Origin: Gracilaria gracilis
Lineage: Eukaryota > Rhodophyta > Florideophyceae > Gracilariales > Gracilariaceae
Length of the DNA stretch: 64,000 bases
Direction of reading: 5' to 3'
Assembly (NCBI GenBank): GCA_030374805.1
Contig: JARGSG010000189.1
Location: 744,001-808,000 of the forward strand
Shown: positions 34,264-45,347 of the stretch, piece by piece
Numbering within the stretch: position 1 is the first letter of the stretch
How the letters are laid out: each line of letters begins with the position of its first letter
Made by a program: the position numbers and the translations under genes
Notes under the pieces: model-generated
What the model was told of the DNA's origin: nothing
The model's input: only the letters and a program-made list of their open reading frames with translations
Databases searched by the model: none

Positions 34264-34519
34264 TGTTACACACGTACATAATACGTTCTAGAACTACTCC
34301 ATGACGTGCAACTTAGTATCACTGTACTCACTAAGTTATTCGTGAGCATTAGCCTAATGGTCTCGTAGTATCCTTATTTAAAGACACACCCATTAGCCCA
34401 GGAGCTTCTTTACGAGGAGCTCCCGGGCAGACTTCTTATGCCACTTTTGTTGCTTGTAAACCACCCTTCCCACCTGCGCAACGATGAACTTCGACTCAGT
34501 TGCCGATGGTCATGCCAAA
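34264..34519 (+). repeat. 3' LTR
   Basis: Partner of 29588-29843, starting TGTTACACACGTACATAATA and followed by the ACAGT duplication. Confidence 0.92.
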
Positions 34520-34524
34520 ACAGT

Positions 34525-34838
34525 GCATGTACTTCATGCTTCCGTGACACTGTCACAATTGTCACGATGTCACAGAGCACATGCACCTCACCGTGTGGCA
34601 AACGCAGAAGAAACTGAGACCACATGAAGGTGTGCTGTCTCTTCCGACGACGAGACGAACCCGCCGGCGAGGGACAATGCCATTTAATCGTTACGGCACA
34701 AGCTACGGAGCACGACTCACTCGTGCCATTCCTTACGTGGTCACATGTGACGCTTCCGACAAGACGTTCCGATATTCACATCGTCTCTCAAGGCGAAGCG
34801 ACATACTGTTCTACACATCACTAGAGAAGATCCCACTT
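34525..34838 (+). repeat. Dispersed repeat (MITE-like), right half
   Basis: It continues the copy interrupted at 29587. TTCATGCTTCCGTGACACTG matches 12199 onward. The inverted-repeat end CTCAAGGCGAAGCGAC lies near 34788, ending about CACATCACT at 34835. Confidence 0.75.
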
Positions 34839-34869
34839 TGGGATCAATCCCGTCAGAACGCAAATAAAA

Positions 34870-37800
34870 TTTAACAGTTGCAACATGTAGGCTTCTTCCA
34901 AATGAGACCTGCCTCTTCCCTGCATCACATCTCTTCCCTGCATCACATCTCTCACACATGAGAGGGGTGGTGGGGAACATATACAATTAAATAAACAATA
35001 TCAACAAGCAGATGCTGTGTGCTTCAATGTAGTCGCTGCTTAAAAAAACTATTTGTTCGCACCAGTAACCTCTAAAACCGCAGCCATATACAAAACCTAC
35101 GGAGAAAAATTATGAAGGTCTTCAAGAGAAACTAAAAAGTTTGCATACCAAAACATAATCAGAAAAAAAACAATAAAAAACCTTGACCAAAACAGAATGT
35201 CACAAACGTTTAATACAAAAAAACAAGAACAAAAAACTTGTCGTTATCATTTTCACCATCTTCCGAAACTCTTGAAGAGGCGCAAAATTGGTCAAAATGT
35301 CAGCAATTTGTAAGATTCTAAAAATTTGTTGAAGTAGAACAACCTTTTTGTGATGAAGGTCTCCAATATAGTGCATTTTCAAATCAATTTGCTTGTCCCG
35401 ACCAGAAATGTGTGGGTTTACGGTAAAAGAAGTAGAAGCAGAACTCTCAACTAAGATCTTTGTTGCCTCATATCACAAATCCTTGCTCGAATTTTTTATG
35501 GTGTGCAAAATTCCAAACCTGTTTTCGAATCCACGTAGAATCTTTGCTACATACTCAAAGAGCGACATATTCGGCTGTGGCCGAAGATAGTGCAATCACA
35601 ACCTCTCTCTTCAATTTTCACATAACTGGTGCGTAGTTGACGACGATAACATATCCCATTGTTGACTAACGAATGTCCTTTCATCCGCCTCAGTCGGCGT
35701 CAATGTACGCACAAAGTGAGGTGAGGTCGAACGGAATTGCTGCTGGAAAGTGAAGCCCATAGTCAGCCGTACCATCCCCGTATCTTGAAATCCTCTTCAA
35801 AAATGCGAAGTGACGTCTACACGGGTTGTGATGGTGTTTGGATATTCCCGAAACTTGGAACAACAGCTCGGGACGTATTGAGATTGCAAAGTATAAGAGA
35901 CCACCGATTCCGGATCTGTAGTTCGCGTGTTCTCGATTGGAAAGGCAACACTCGGTGTTTTTAATGGGCATGAGAATTCTATCCGCCGGTAGTGGAGAAG
36001 CGACTGAGTTAGAATATTGCATGCCAAACTACTCTAGTAGTTGTTGGATAAAGCCGTATTGGTTCACAGTTATTCCTGAAGGTGAACGTTCAATGTTTCA
36101 TCCCAATAAATGACTTCAGCGTTCCATAAAGTTTCACGTCAAATGAAGCGGTAAGTTGCTGTTTAAAATGCGCGAGCATTTTAACTTCGTTGGACGCGAA
36201 CGCACAATCGTTCACAGTGAAAGCCAGTATGAGGAAGCTGTCCTCTTCACTAAACATGAAGATGCGTGAGTCGAGGGCGAACATCTTCACATTTTATGAA
36301 AGTAAAGTGTCCGAAAAAGGGGATTCACAGATTTTATCGGCTTTGACGGCTCCATAGATGGAGTTGAGAACCTCGTATACATATCCGGGCTTCTCCGGGA
36401 GGCCAGTGGAGGTAGTTTGCTGTGTCATGAAGATTGGTACGTCCAGCTTGCCATATAAGTACGCATTCGATATGGCGGCTCCTTCGAGAATAAGATCGTG
36501 CGCAGCGGCGAGATCGAGAAGGATACGAAGGGGCCCATGACAAGCTACAGGGGCGTAGGTGTTCAAAGGGTCAAAGTCAATGAATGGCTTCTGCATGTCT
36601 CTAGCGTGCCTTTTTCAAGAACTTCTTTCCTATTCTATCCAGCATTTTCTCTTTGAAGACTCACGTGAAAGGTACTGGTTACATTCCAGGTTCTTGTGGT
36701 ATGAGTGCCCATGTGTTCCGTGTGGAGCTACGCCTTTGGCGGGAATAGCTCAAAACACGACGACGTTCGGAATCTTCCCCTAGAGAGGTTAGCACAGCGA
36801 ACGGAGCACTCCGGGAATGACACAGCTAAGCCGGGTGTGAATCTGAGGTCAAACCGTCACGACAAGCGTCGGAGTGTTGATGCTAGGCAGTAGTCAGTAC
36901 AGATCTACGTGTTCCCACGGTCACGAAATGAGTCCTCGAAAGAGAGTAGCACTGCAACGAAAAGGTGCCGGAGACGGGCCACTGAGAAGAGGGCAAAAAG
37001 GCAAACCCAAAAAGCGTAGAAAGAGAACCACCAGAGTGGGGAAAAGAGAAAAAAAAAGTAAGCGAACCCAATACAGGGGCGAGTAAACGACAATAGGTCG
37101 GCATGAGACACAAAAATAGTGGTTATACTCTGACCGCCACAATGGTAGGTAACTATACCTGAACAACACGGTCCTCACTCCACTTGGAGTTGAACAATCG
37201 GCGAAGGCGTGATAGTTAGAGCCAGAAGCCCTTGCTTGGCAAAGGGCGATTTATTTGGGGGAGTGGTGCTCAACCCTCTAAGTACTGAGCTCGGTGCACC
37301 ACTGACAGTGGGTGCGCCGGGCAAAATAATCTACAAAATATCCAAGTAAATACAGCAATGCTGGATGCATTGCCTCCGGCGTATCCGTGCTACACATGTG
37401 GTACTCACACCCGCTCAGCGGCGCCTCGAGCCGTGCAATCAACGTGTACATCTCTGGAAATTACCTCAGCGAGGCAACGCGCTAAGAGCGGTGTAGCTCA
37501 TATATATCTACCAACACATGATGCGGAAATTAACTAAGCCCTTCAAATCGCCTCCATGGAGAGTTTTCCTTCATTCCCGTTGAACAGCCGCTGGACTCAC
37601 GGTCAATAGCCTCGCACCAACCAGGGTCTTTGCAGGCTTCTTCAAAGCTGCTCGGAACATTTGCATCATCGACAATCTTTTTCGAGACCCATACTCAAGG
37701 ATAGTTGTGCCTCATGGTCGTAAACTATTTGACCAGGTGTTCTTCCAAGTTAGCCTCATCAGTTTCCCGTGTCGTTTGGTTCATCTCTTCCGTTTCCTGT

Positions 37801-37973
37801 CGGCGTGAGATCCCATCCAGGATGGTAGACATTCTCGGGAGGGGAGAGGAGTTGATACTCTTGAAGTCCAAGCAACGGCATGTTATTACCGAGTTCTCCT
37901 CAGGTACAACACGCGAAAGAGATTGGTGTAATTCTGCATACCAACGAAATGTGCGAACGCAGATTGAGGGAGT
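34870..37973 (-). mobile_element. Copia relic, 3' half (integrase end, RT, RNase H)
   Basis: Read on the minus strand. The integrase-RT linker is at 37973-37600. RT follows from 36596 (KPFIDFDPLNTYAPVACHG, AISNAYLYGKLDVPI), the active-site region LAFTVNDCAFA is near 36210, an RNase H-linker part (YRSGIGGLLYFAISIRPELL) is near 35900, and the 3' end (QIADILTNFAPLQEFRKMV) is near 35280. The sequence is frame-broken throughout. An insertion of about 850 bp occupies roughly 36745-37595. The 5' half of the same element is at 51814-52940, separated by the Tnp2 element. It is the same family as 24701-28873. Confidence 0.82.
36745..37595. other. About 850-bp non-coding insertion inside the copia relic
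   Basis: Alignment to the copy at 27.3-27.4 kb shows homology up to ...GACCGTGAG on one side and resuming at AAAGGCGTAG on the other. The bases between have no counterpart there. No coding sequence is recognised. It is probably a small non-autonomous element; its ends share CGGGAAT in inverted orientation. Confidence 0.5.
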
Positions 37974-38337
37974 CCCAGAGAGGCACCTTGATAGGCCATA
38001 GATATCCAGGTGATACACCTTGGATGTTTTCGTGTGCACTTTGATATCCCCTTGATGCCCGTTAGACGTGTACACCATTTTTTGAGCAGAAATTGTTACG
38101 AATGGATGTTCAGAAGATGTCCCTTCTGATAATGTACCTGGACTGTGAAAGCGCAGCAACATGTAGCGCACTGCCCATACGCACCTGCGTGGTGTGCGCA
38201 CAGTCGTCCTGGCGCGCTCTTAGCGTTACTGAACTGGCCAAACAGATGGCTGCCAGGATACCTCCGAAATCAGCTTTTGTTGCTGGCGCTGTTTTGCAGT
38301 GGCGTGTATCTTCCCGCTGAACTAGAGTTCTTTCGAA

Positions 38338-40259
38338 ATGAATCCCTCCCAGAACTCGCAGCACAGGAGAAAGATTCCTGCGAGGGGCGCCGGTCTTTCT
38401 TTTGACCATCGTCATCCTCAAGCCTCGCGCTCTCTTGTGCAACCTGTGCTGCACGTGGGTCCCACCATAATTAGAATCGGTGACCGTGACGACGAATATG
38501 CTGTACGCGTCAATGCTGCTGAAGTTGCATCGCGCTCTGTTCGAAAACTTGGGCACATAGTGCCAGAAGCTTTTCCCGAGAACGCCGCTAACGGCCCGGC
38601 AATCGGCCATGCTGAGCTCGATGATGAACACCGTAACACCCTCCTCACGCTTCAGGGCCCGTGCTTGTTCGTGCTGTTAAAGAGGCGCTTGACGACGCCG
38701 ATCTTTCCGTCAACCAAAATGAATTAGAAAACGTGTCCGACTCCGCCAAAGGTTTTGCTATGTCCATCCCCGTGAATCCAGAGCCGCTCGACCCTACACT
38801 CAGCACATGGCCACCAGAGCCGACCGAATCGTTTGATGAGGAGGCACCTTTATTGGAGCTACACGGAATCGACTTGGCGCCACATAGCCATATGGCCATC
38901 CCTTCGGAGGTAACGGCGGTTGTTCAACGGCAGGGGAGTAAGCACAACATTGAAGAACATGAGGTGCTACTCTCTGTTCCAGATACTGCAAATGCGGGTC
39001 CCAACACTGGTTTTACCATCCCCAATTATGACTCCAGAGAAAATCTTACCGACCTTTTGGTTGTGGTTCCACCAGAGCAGGATGAAGAGCCCGATCCATT
39101 GAGCAAACTGGACAGTACGAACAACACCACTACCGAAACTGTGAAGGAGGCTATCGAAGAAAAAATTAGCAACATTGTAACTCCGCTGGCAGCCATCGTT
39201 GACTTGGAGTCCACCGTCGAAGTGCGAGGATCTGCGAAGAGTGCCACTTTGACTATGAACGTGAGGCGATAGGTGTCTGTTGTTGGCTACCTCATTCTTG
39301 CCGTAGCCTTCTTCTCTGTGGCCAGCCAAGGAATTGCAGTTAAATGGTGGCCGAGTGTGGATGGCATGATTGCTGCAGCCGGGCTGATGCAGTGTCAAAC
39401 GTGCCTCATGGTACCATTGGCAATGTTCGAGTACATCACAATGAATGAACAAGAGCATTGGCAATGGCGACAAACATCGACGATGAAATTATTAATAGTT
39501 GTGGCAAGTTTGTCGCAAGTGTTCCGGGCTTGTGGGTTCTTTCTTGCCGTAGACTTCATCTCATTGTTTAACGCTTGGTCACTGAACAACATCCACGCAC
39601 TAACAATTGTGTTGATTGCAGTTGGGCGCGGCATGGTGTTACAGAAACCTTTGCGCGTCGTGAGTGCGGGAGAGTTGTGGGGAGCACGTATCACCATAGC
39701 AGGTGTAATCCTCATGCAAATACCGAACGTGTTATCAATGGATGTGCGTTTGTTGTGTGGCGATATGATAGCGGCATTGAGCTCGCTTGGCGCGATTGTG
39801 TACCTGAACTCTTGCAAAGAACTTCGGTAACGCATCCCGCTGTTTCTCATGATGGCACCCATATCAGCTTTGAATTCGATCACATTCTCCGTGTCTTCTA
39901 TGATGATTGCCGGCACAAACTTTTCGGTGACGGAGCACGGAACGCTTTGGTGGCTGCAGACTGATCGCCTAGTGCTAGGATTGTACCTTGGTGGTGTGGT
40001 TGACTTTCTAGGAAGTGAGAGCTGCATCGCGGCTCTCATATACCTGCCAAATGTGGTGTTGGGCAGTGTGCAGACAATGATGCCGATGGTCGGTACAATT
40101 GTGGCGGTTCTGATGGGCGCCGAGAGTCTTCCGGATTTGTGGACATCACTCGGCGGCGTTGTGCTGCTGTACGGTGTGTTGGTGATTGCGAACGCTACGA
40201 GACAGAGCGAGGTTACTTTCGTTCTTAACGAGCATTTAACGGCCGACGTGCGGTCGTGA
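38338..40259 (+). pseudogene. Drug/metabolite transporter (DMT/EamA superfamily), inactivated
   Basis: A long hydrophilic N-terminal region (from MNPSQNSQHRR) is followed by about ten membrane helices typical of the DMT superfamily, beginning VVGYLILAVAFFSVASQGIA. Later helices include LLIVVASLSQVFRACGFFLA, ITIAGVILMQIPNVL, VLGSVQTMMPMVGTIVAVLM and SLGGVVLLYGVLVIA. Substrate cannot be predicted; nucleotide-sugar, metabolite and chloroquine-resistance-like transporters share this fold. One frame change lies near 38645. From there one frame runs to TGA at 40259, broken only by TAG at 39270 and TAA at 39828; both positions fit Gln. It lies inside the 13.8-kb transposon and is probably a captured host gene. 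Confidence 0.75.
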
Positions 40260-41042
40260 CATGCCACATGACTGCTTGCTCGTCTGCCATTGTTGACAAT
40301 ACTGACATCAGTAAGGACTCCAGTAGTTACCAACCATTCCACGTCTAGGTGCATGCGACCCTCAATGTCGTGAATTTCTGGGCTTGAACGTTGACCGCCC
40401 ACAATTGCTGGACGACCCCTAAGGCATTCTGTACGTGTAGTTAAAAATTGCCTTGTGTACCGTTTAAAGCCTGTACAACCTGCTAAACACAACCAACTCA
40501 ACGTCGGAAGATCCCTTCAACACTTTTCTTGGCACAAAGGGTCGAGTGCCGCACGGCTCGCGACTCTCTGCGTCTACAATGGTACTAACGGTATTTCTTA
40601 CGATTCTCAAGACTTGAATTCACAAAGTGAATGTCTCGTTTCACCTGTTCGCGAACGTAATCAGAGACAGAAGAGTAGAGCAAATGTCTCTCCTACATTC
40701 GAGGACACCTCCGTGGATTGTGCAATATGCTTGGAATCTCTGGAGCAGGAGCAGTCCATAACGTTGTCATGCGGCCACAAACGGCACCTTTGCTGCGTAT
40801 GAGAAGAGCTCCGGCTGGCCCAAGCTGAGTTCAGCCGACCTCTGCTGTTCACGAACTATCGCTGCGCAAAATGTGCACGCTTCTGCCAACAACCATTGTT
40901 GGACGGAGCCACGCGCGCCGTGTCGCATCTAAGCGACTCCGTCGACCAGCTCATGTTGCAGCAGGCACAAGTGGATCGTCTGCACTTGATGATGATGATG
41001 ATGACTTTATTTAAAGCGTAACGAGGGGGCCTTAACGATGTG

Positions 41043-43693
41043 TCAGACCGGTGTCGGCAGTAAGCGCCTCTGGTTTACAGCAGCGGCTGTGTATTGGAGA
41101 ACGGTCCGCTCCAAGCGGAGCAGGACAGCATTGTATTCCAACGATGGGTTTGTACCCCGAAGCGTGCTGGTGAACTTGGCGAGGTGACGTACGAAGGCTT
41201 TTCCGTCTTGCCCTACGCCGCCGTGGATGTCAAACCCAAACGGGGAGAGGCGCACATTATTGGCTTGGCATAGTTGTTGATACTTGGTTCTCTTTGCTTT
41301 CTCGGCTTTTGTGGCGGCGCCGCCTGCTTCTTTGGCAGGTGACACCAAATATGGTGCTGTTTTAGGACTGACGATCGTTACATCAATACCAACTGGAGTC
41401 TCTGAGAGACGTGGATCATCAATGTAGAGATCTAAACGCGATCTTTCGTTTTCGGGCAGCGAGCTTTCCGAAGGGAACTTCCATTCTCTGTACGTTGTAA
41501 GGCACAAAGGCGGTCGCTTCAATACGGTGTATAGCACGTCTCGAAGCGCGTTGTGGCGCCTGGTTGCACCGATGCTTACAGGGCAAACCATGGCGTGATA
41601 GCCGAATTTGTCGAGCTTAGGCACTACTACATAAGCAGCTTGTGCGCATTGGGGGCAGTTTGAGGTCCCAGCACACATCGTTTCTCCGAGACGAAGTTCT
41701 ACCATTGTCTTCCAGATTTTGGGCGTTGTGGTCGGGTTGTAAACTGCATTTACAAAGGATGTGAATGGAAGACAAGCTTCAGTCGTGCTGGTTGAACGAA
41801 TACGGGCGACCCGTAGACGCACGCTTCCTGCGGTGGATGTAGCGTTCGGGGCTTGTTTGTCATATATGTGGTTTGTGATGGCCTCACTGTACGTATGCTG
41901 GAAATGAGGGATTGCACCACTGCTTTGTGCTTTGGCAGTGAGGTTACTGAATAGAAACTCGTTTGGCAGCGCGTGCTCAGATTGGACGGCGTTTGCGATT
42001 CTGGACAGTTCCCGCTGGAACGTCGAGGTTGTGTTGAATTTTGAGAGTGCGGTGTGAACTGCGCTTTCAATCACCGACCATGACGCTAAGAACGATGAAA
42101 CATATGCAAACTCATATACCCAGTCAAGCTTTGGGAGACCGAGGCCTCCTTTGGAAAGAGGAAAACACGCCTGCTCCCATGTCTCTGGGGACAACGTACG
42201 GTGCAGGGTTTGGAACGCACTTCGCTGTGTCCTGTCAAAACTTTGACAGCATCACGGGTAATATGCGGCGGTGTCGTTCGTACTGTGTAGATCATCTTGC
42301 ATGTCCCAGCGCAAAATCGGAGAAGAAGGTACGCCATGTGTGGGTCATTGAGTCTTGCCAAGGCGGCATGTAGGCTCTCTTGTTTTTGGAGTCGTTCTTT
42401 TAGCATTTCTGTGGATGATTTGGCATGACCAAGTGGTGAGCCAAGAACCAATATCGTGCGAGAGGTGTTGACGGAGGCCGGAAACCCTGGAATAGTAGGT
42501 TTTGACCACCACCAAGCATGTGTTTTCGTAAGGTTGGGGAGGAACCCAATTTTTTCCCCTCGGCAGTACAGGTAGTTCAGGATTGCTGACGCCTGTGTTT
42601 TGGGGACGAGCAGATTGCCATCGTCGGCATAGAACAGGTTCAGCACAGGCTGAAACTCAGTTTGGATTTCGAGAATGAGAGGGTGCAGTGCCAGTGCGAA
42701 CAACAGCGGGCTTAGTGGGTCGCCTTGTTGCGTGCCTGTTTGACTCATGATGACGAACTCACCAAATTTCAAAGGTATCGGCGAGCCGTAACAGTAATGG
42801 ATGTAACGTGCAATGCCAGGGCAGTGTTTTATGACTTCTGTCAAGATGCACTGTCTCTCTATGGCATTAAGCGCGTTACGAGCGTCGATGCTGATGACGA
42901 CAAGATCATGCTGTCTCAGTTTGTTTGCTGTAGCACGTAGTATATGCACTACAGCTTCTGTGCCGCATGGCATGCCTACAGCGAATTGGTGAGGTTGCAG
43001 GTACGCGAGAAGATCGGGGTCGTGAGACACAAGAGCTGATAACACTCTTGAAATGAATCGTCTCCAGACCAGCCCGATGACAAGCGGTCTGAGCTTCGTG
43101 GGGTCTTTCTTCGGGATCCCAATCAGTGTACCGGTTGAGAACCACTGCTCTGAACCCGCTGGTAGCTTACCGGCTATGACGGCGTTGGTGAATTTTGTTA
43201 GCTCCGTTATGATAGGGCGGTCTGGGGGTCGGCCTCCCGGGAAGGAGATGAGGTGTTTGAGAAACTTTGGACGCATGCCATCTGGGCCAGGTCCGGACGT
43301 TACTGCCATGCGGCGAATTACTCGTCGTATGGCATCTTCTTCGACTTTGATTGGTGTTGGTAGGTTGGTTGCCTGTGTGGGTCTGACAGGAATCGCTGGT
43401 TCGGGATGGAGGGCTGCGAGTGCGTCACGGGCGTGTTGTGAAGCGGGGACAGGTGGAGTGTTTGAGCAAAGAATACTGGTCGCCTTCGTGTACTCTCCAG
43501 CCATGAAGGCTTTCCGACAACGGCGTAAGTGTGGGTCGCGTTCTTGGCGCGGTGAAGTTGGTTGTCGCATGTGGGCGATGAGAGCCTCATCACGGACGGC
43601 ATTCCATTCGCCGCGGAGTGCCATGGTTATGCGACGTTTTATGCAAACGGTGTAGAGATGGCGTATTTCTGTTACGGGGTTCTCTCTTGCCAT
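41043..43693 (-). pseudogene. LINE ORF2: reverse transcriptase plus restriction-like endonuclease
   Basis: Reverse transcriptase motifs in order: GPGPDGMRPKFLKHL, GTLIGIPKKDPTKLRPLVIG, VISIDARNALNAIERQ, GTQQGDPLSPLLFALALHPL and the active site FYADDGNLL. After a frame change near 42150 the C-terminal part has a zinc site CPQC...GYHAMVC, then RHNALRDVLYTVL, RSRLDLYIDD and GIDVTIV. This is the CCHC plus PD-(D/E)xK layout of restriction-like endonucleases in early-branching LINEs (R2/CRE/NeSL type). No apurinic-type endonuclease is present. Apart from the single frame change the reading frame is clean, so this is a fairly young insertion. The final stop is TGA. Confidence 0.85.
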
Positions 43694-43946
43694 TCTTACG
43701 GAGCACCAGCTTTGGGGTGGCGATTATACGGTGCAGGCAATGCTGTTGGAGCACCAGTGAATGTGCGACGTTGAAATTGTGCAACAGGTGAAAGTATAGT
43801 TCAATGAAGTCGCGCACGAGGGTGCGTGGAACGTACTCTATGGTCGGAATTTTGTAGCTAAGGATGAGGTCGGGGCTGGGGCAGTCACCCACCGTAGGAG
43901 GCAGGGGCATGGTTGGCGATGGGATGAACGGTTTGGCTGGAGGCTT

Positions 43947-45347
43947 CTACTCAAGCGGAACGTCGTTCTCGCCTGCCCAGTCTTCCGTAGCTGGGAGATT
44001 TGCGTTGCGCGCTGGAGCTAAAGCATCGAATCGATTGTTTGACGTTGGTGCTGGTGCGGTGGCCGGTAACATAGCGACATCGGAGTCTGGGATCTGTGCA
44101 CTACGCTCAGGTGGCTGCGCATCGACTACCTTGCGGCGGAGAGCAGGCGAGCCATTCAAGATCGCGGGCTGGGGTTGGGGCGGATTGGGTCCCGAATTGC
44201 GAGGGGCGGAGGGCTGTGAGAGCAGTGTCTGGTCGGGGGCTGTGCGGCGACGAATAGATGATTCAGGGCAAGTGTTGTGCTCAACAATTCCCTCGTCCCG
44301 AATTCTCGCACGTTGACGTGGTGGGTCGAGGGGTTGCAAATTGCTGTCAGGGCGAAGTTCTTTAAAGGTATTGTAGCACAGTGCCTCGTGTGTGCGTAGA
44401 GAGTCTGAAAAGAAATGCTTGGGTCTCCAGGACAGGTTTATATCCTCCAGTCTGTTTACCTCGGATCGAAGATTGTGAATCAGGTGGAACAAGTCGGTAC
44501 TGGATGTTCTGTCTGTGCATGCGTCGGTTACGTTCTCTATCACTTTTGCTTTAAGCGGTGGTAGTCCGTGAAAGCCACCTTGGCGGATAATGAGGTCACG
44601 AAAACGGTTGTAAGCCTGTTCGATATTGGGCAGACAGCTAATTGGAGCGAATGCCAGGAAGGTGTGGGTGTTTGACGTTTTCATCACGGTCAGTGGCACG
44701 CGTAAACCACCTCTTGCAAGGATTGATATGAGAAACTTGGCACTCCGTAGAGCAGGGTAGTCGGGGTGGGTTTCCAGAACTGCGAAGCCTTTTTGTTCAT
44801 AGCCACAGCCACCCACTGCGATGCGGCGCATCTCTTTCAGGCCTTTGCGAGAGACCGTGAAGTTTTGTATATTAGCGCTAGCAGCTTCCGTTTCTGGTGA
44901 GAGAACTGGAGTAATGCTTGGGAGGCGGGTTGGCTTTGGCGCTACGGGTGGTGGTGGCAGCTGACGGCGTACCATGGCGGCGTACGATACGTTATTGGTA
45001 CTTTCTACAATAGCAGTGTGATCATTTGGATTGTTTTCAGGGGCTTCAACGGCTTCTGACTCCAGGCTGTTTCGGTCGGCATCAAAGAGCATGGAAACCA
45101 AGGCAGTTACAGTGGCGAACTTGCCAAAAGCCAAATCTTTGGCGGCAACAATTGTCGAAGAGGAGCGGTTGGCTTTTCTGGTGAACTTGAGCAAGCCTTG
45201 CGGATTGTCAAGTGAAGCAAGCGGGCGTAGAATGTTTTCCAGGCAGACGTGAAAGTCGAACAGTTCGTGGCCAATCTTGGAGACGGCGTCGTCGTAGGCG
45301 TCAATGGCAGCTGCCGGAGGCTCCGGAGCACGGGCTTCGACCACCAT
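43947..45347 (-). CDS. LINE ORF1
   Basis: A 466-codon frame beginning MVVEARAPEPPAAA. It has a predicted helical N-terminal region, a Pro-rich stretch, a central globular region (about residues 160-300) that may be the nucleic-acid-binding part, and a disordered, Pro/Ala-rich C-terminus ending VPLE at TAG 43947. No zinc knuckle is seen. The frame stays open for about 110 codons after the TAG and reaches the start of ORF2, so readthrough or a C-to-T change is possible. Its function as the LINE RNA-binding protein is inferred from position. Confidence 0.65.
   Translation of the reverse strand: MVVEARAPEPPAAAIDAYDDAVSKIGHELFDFHVCLENILRPLASLDNPQGLLKFTRKANRSSSTIVAAKDLAFGKFATVTALVSMLFDADRNSLESEAVEAPENNPNDHTAIVESTNNVSYAAMVRRQLPPPPVAPKPTRLPSITPVLSPETEAASANIQNFTVSRKGLKEMRRIAVGGCGYEQKGFAVLETHPDYPALRSAKFLISILARGGLRVPLTVMKTSNTHTFLAFAPISCLPNIEQAYNRFRDLIIRQGGFHGLPPLKAKVIENVTDACTDRTSSTDLFHLIHNLRSEVNRLEDINLSWRPKHFFSDSLRTHEALCYNTFKELRPDSNLQPLDPPRQRARIRDEGIVEHNTCPESSIRRRTAPDQTLLSQPSAPRNSGPNPPQPQPAILNGSPALRRKVVDAQPPERSAQIPDSDVAMLPATAPAPTSNNRFDALAPARNANLPATEDWAGENDVPLE

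Larger units (their letters stand above)
29588..34519 (+). mobile_element. LTR retrotransposon, 4932 bp, copia-type order, ACAGT duplication
   Basis: Two 256-bp LTRs (29588-29843 and 34264-34519) differ at about 25 positions (about 10%), so the insertion is old. ACAGT is duplicated at 29583-29587 and 34520-34524, and the related uninterrupted copy lies at about 12175-12190. A purine-rich tract (ACAGGGGTGG) precedes the 3' LTR. Integrase precedes reverse transcriptase, as in Ty1/copia, but the sequence is clearly another lineage than the element at 24.7 kb. Confidence 0.9.
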
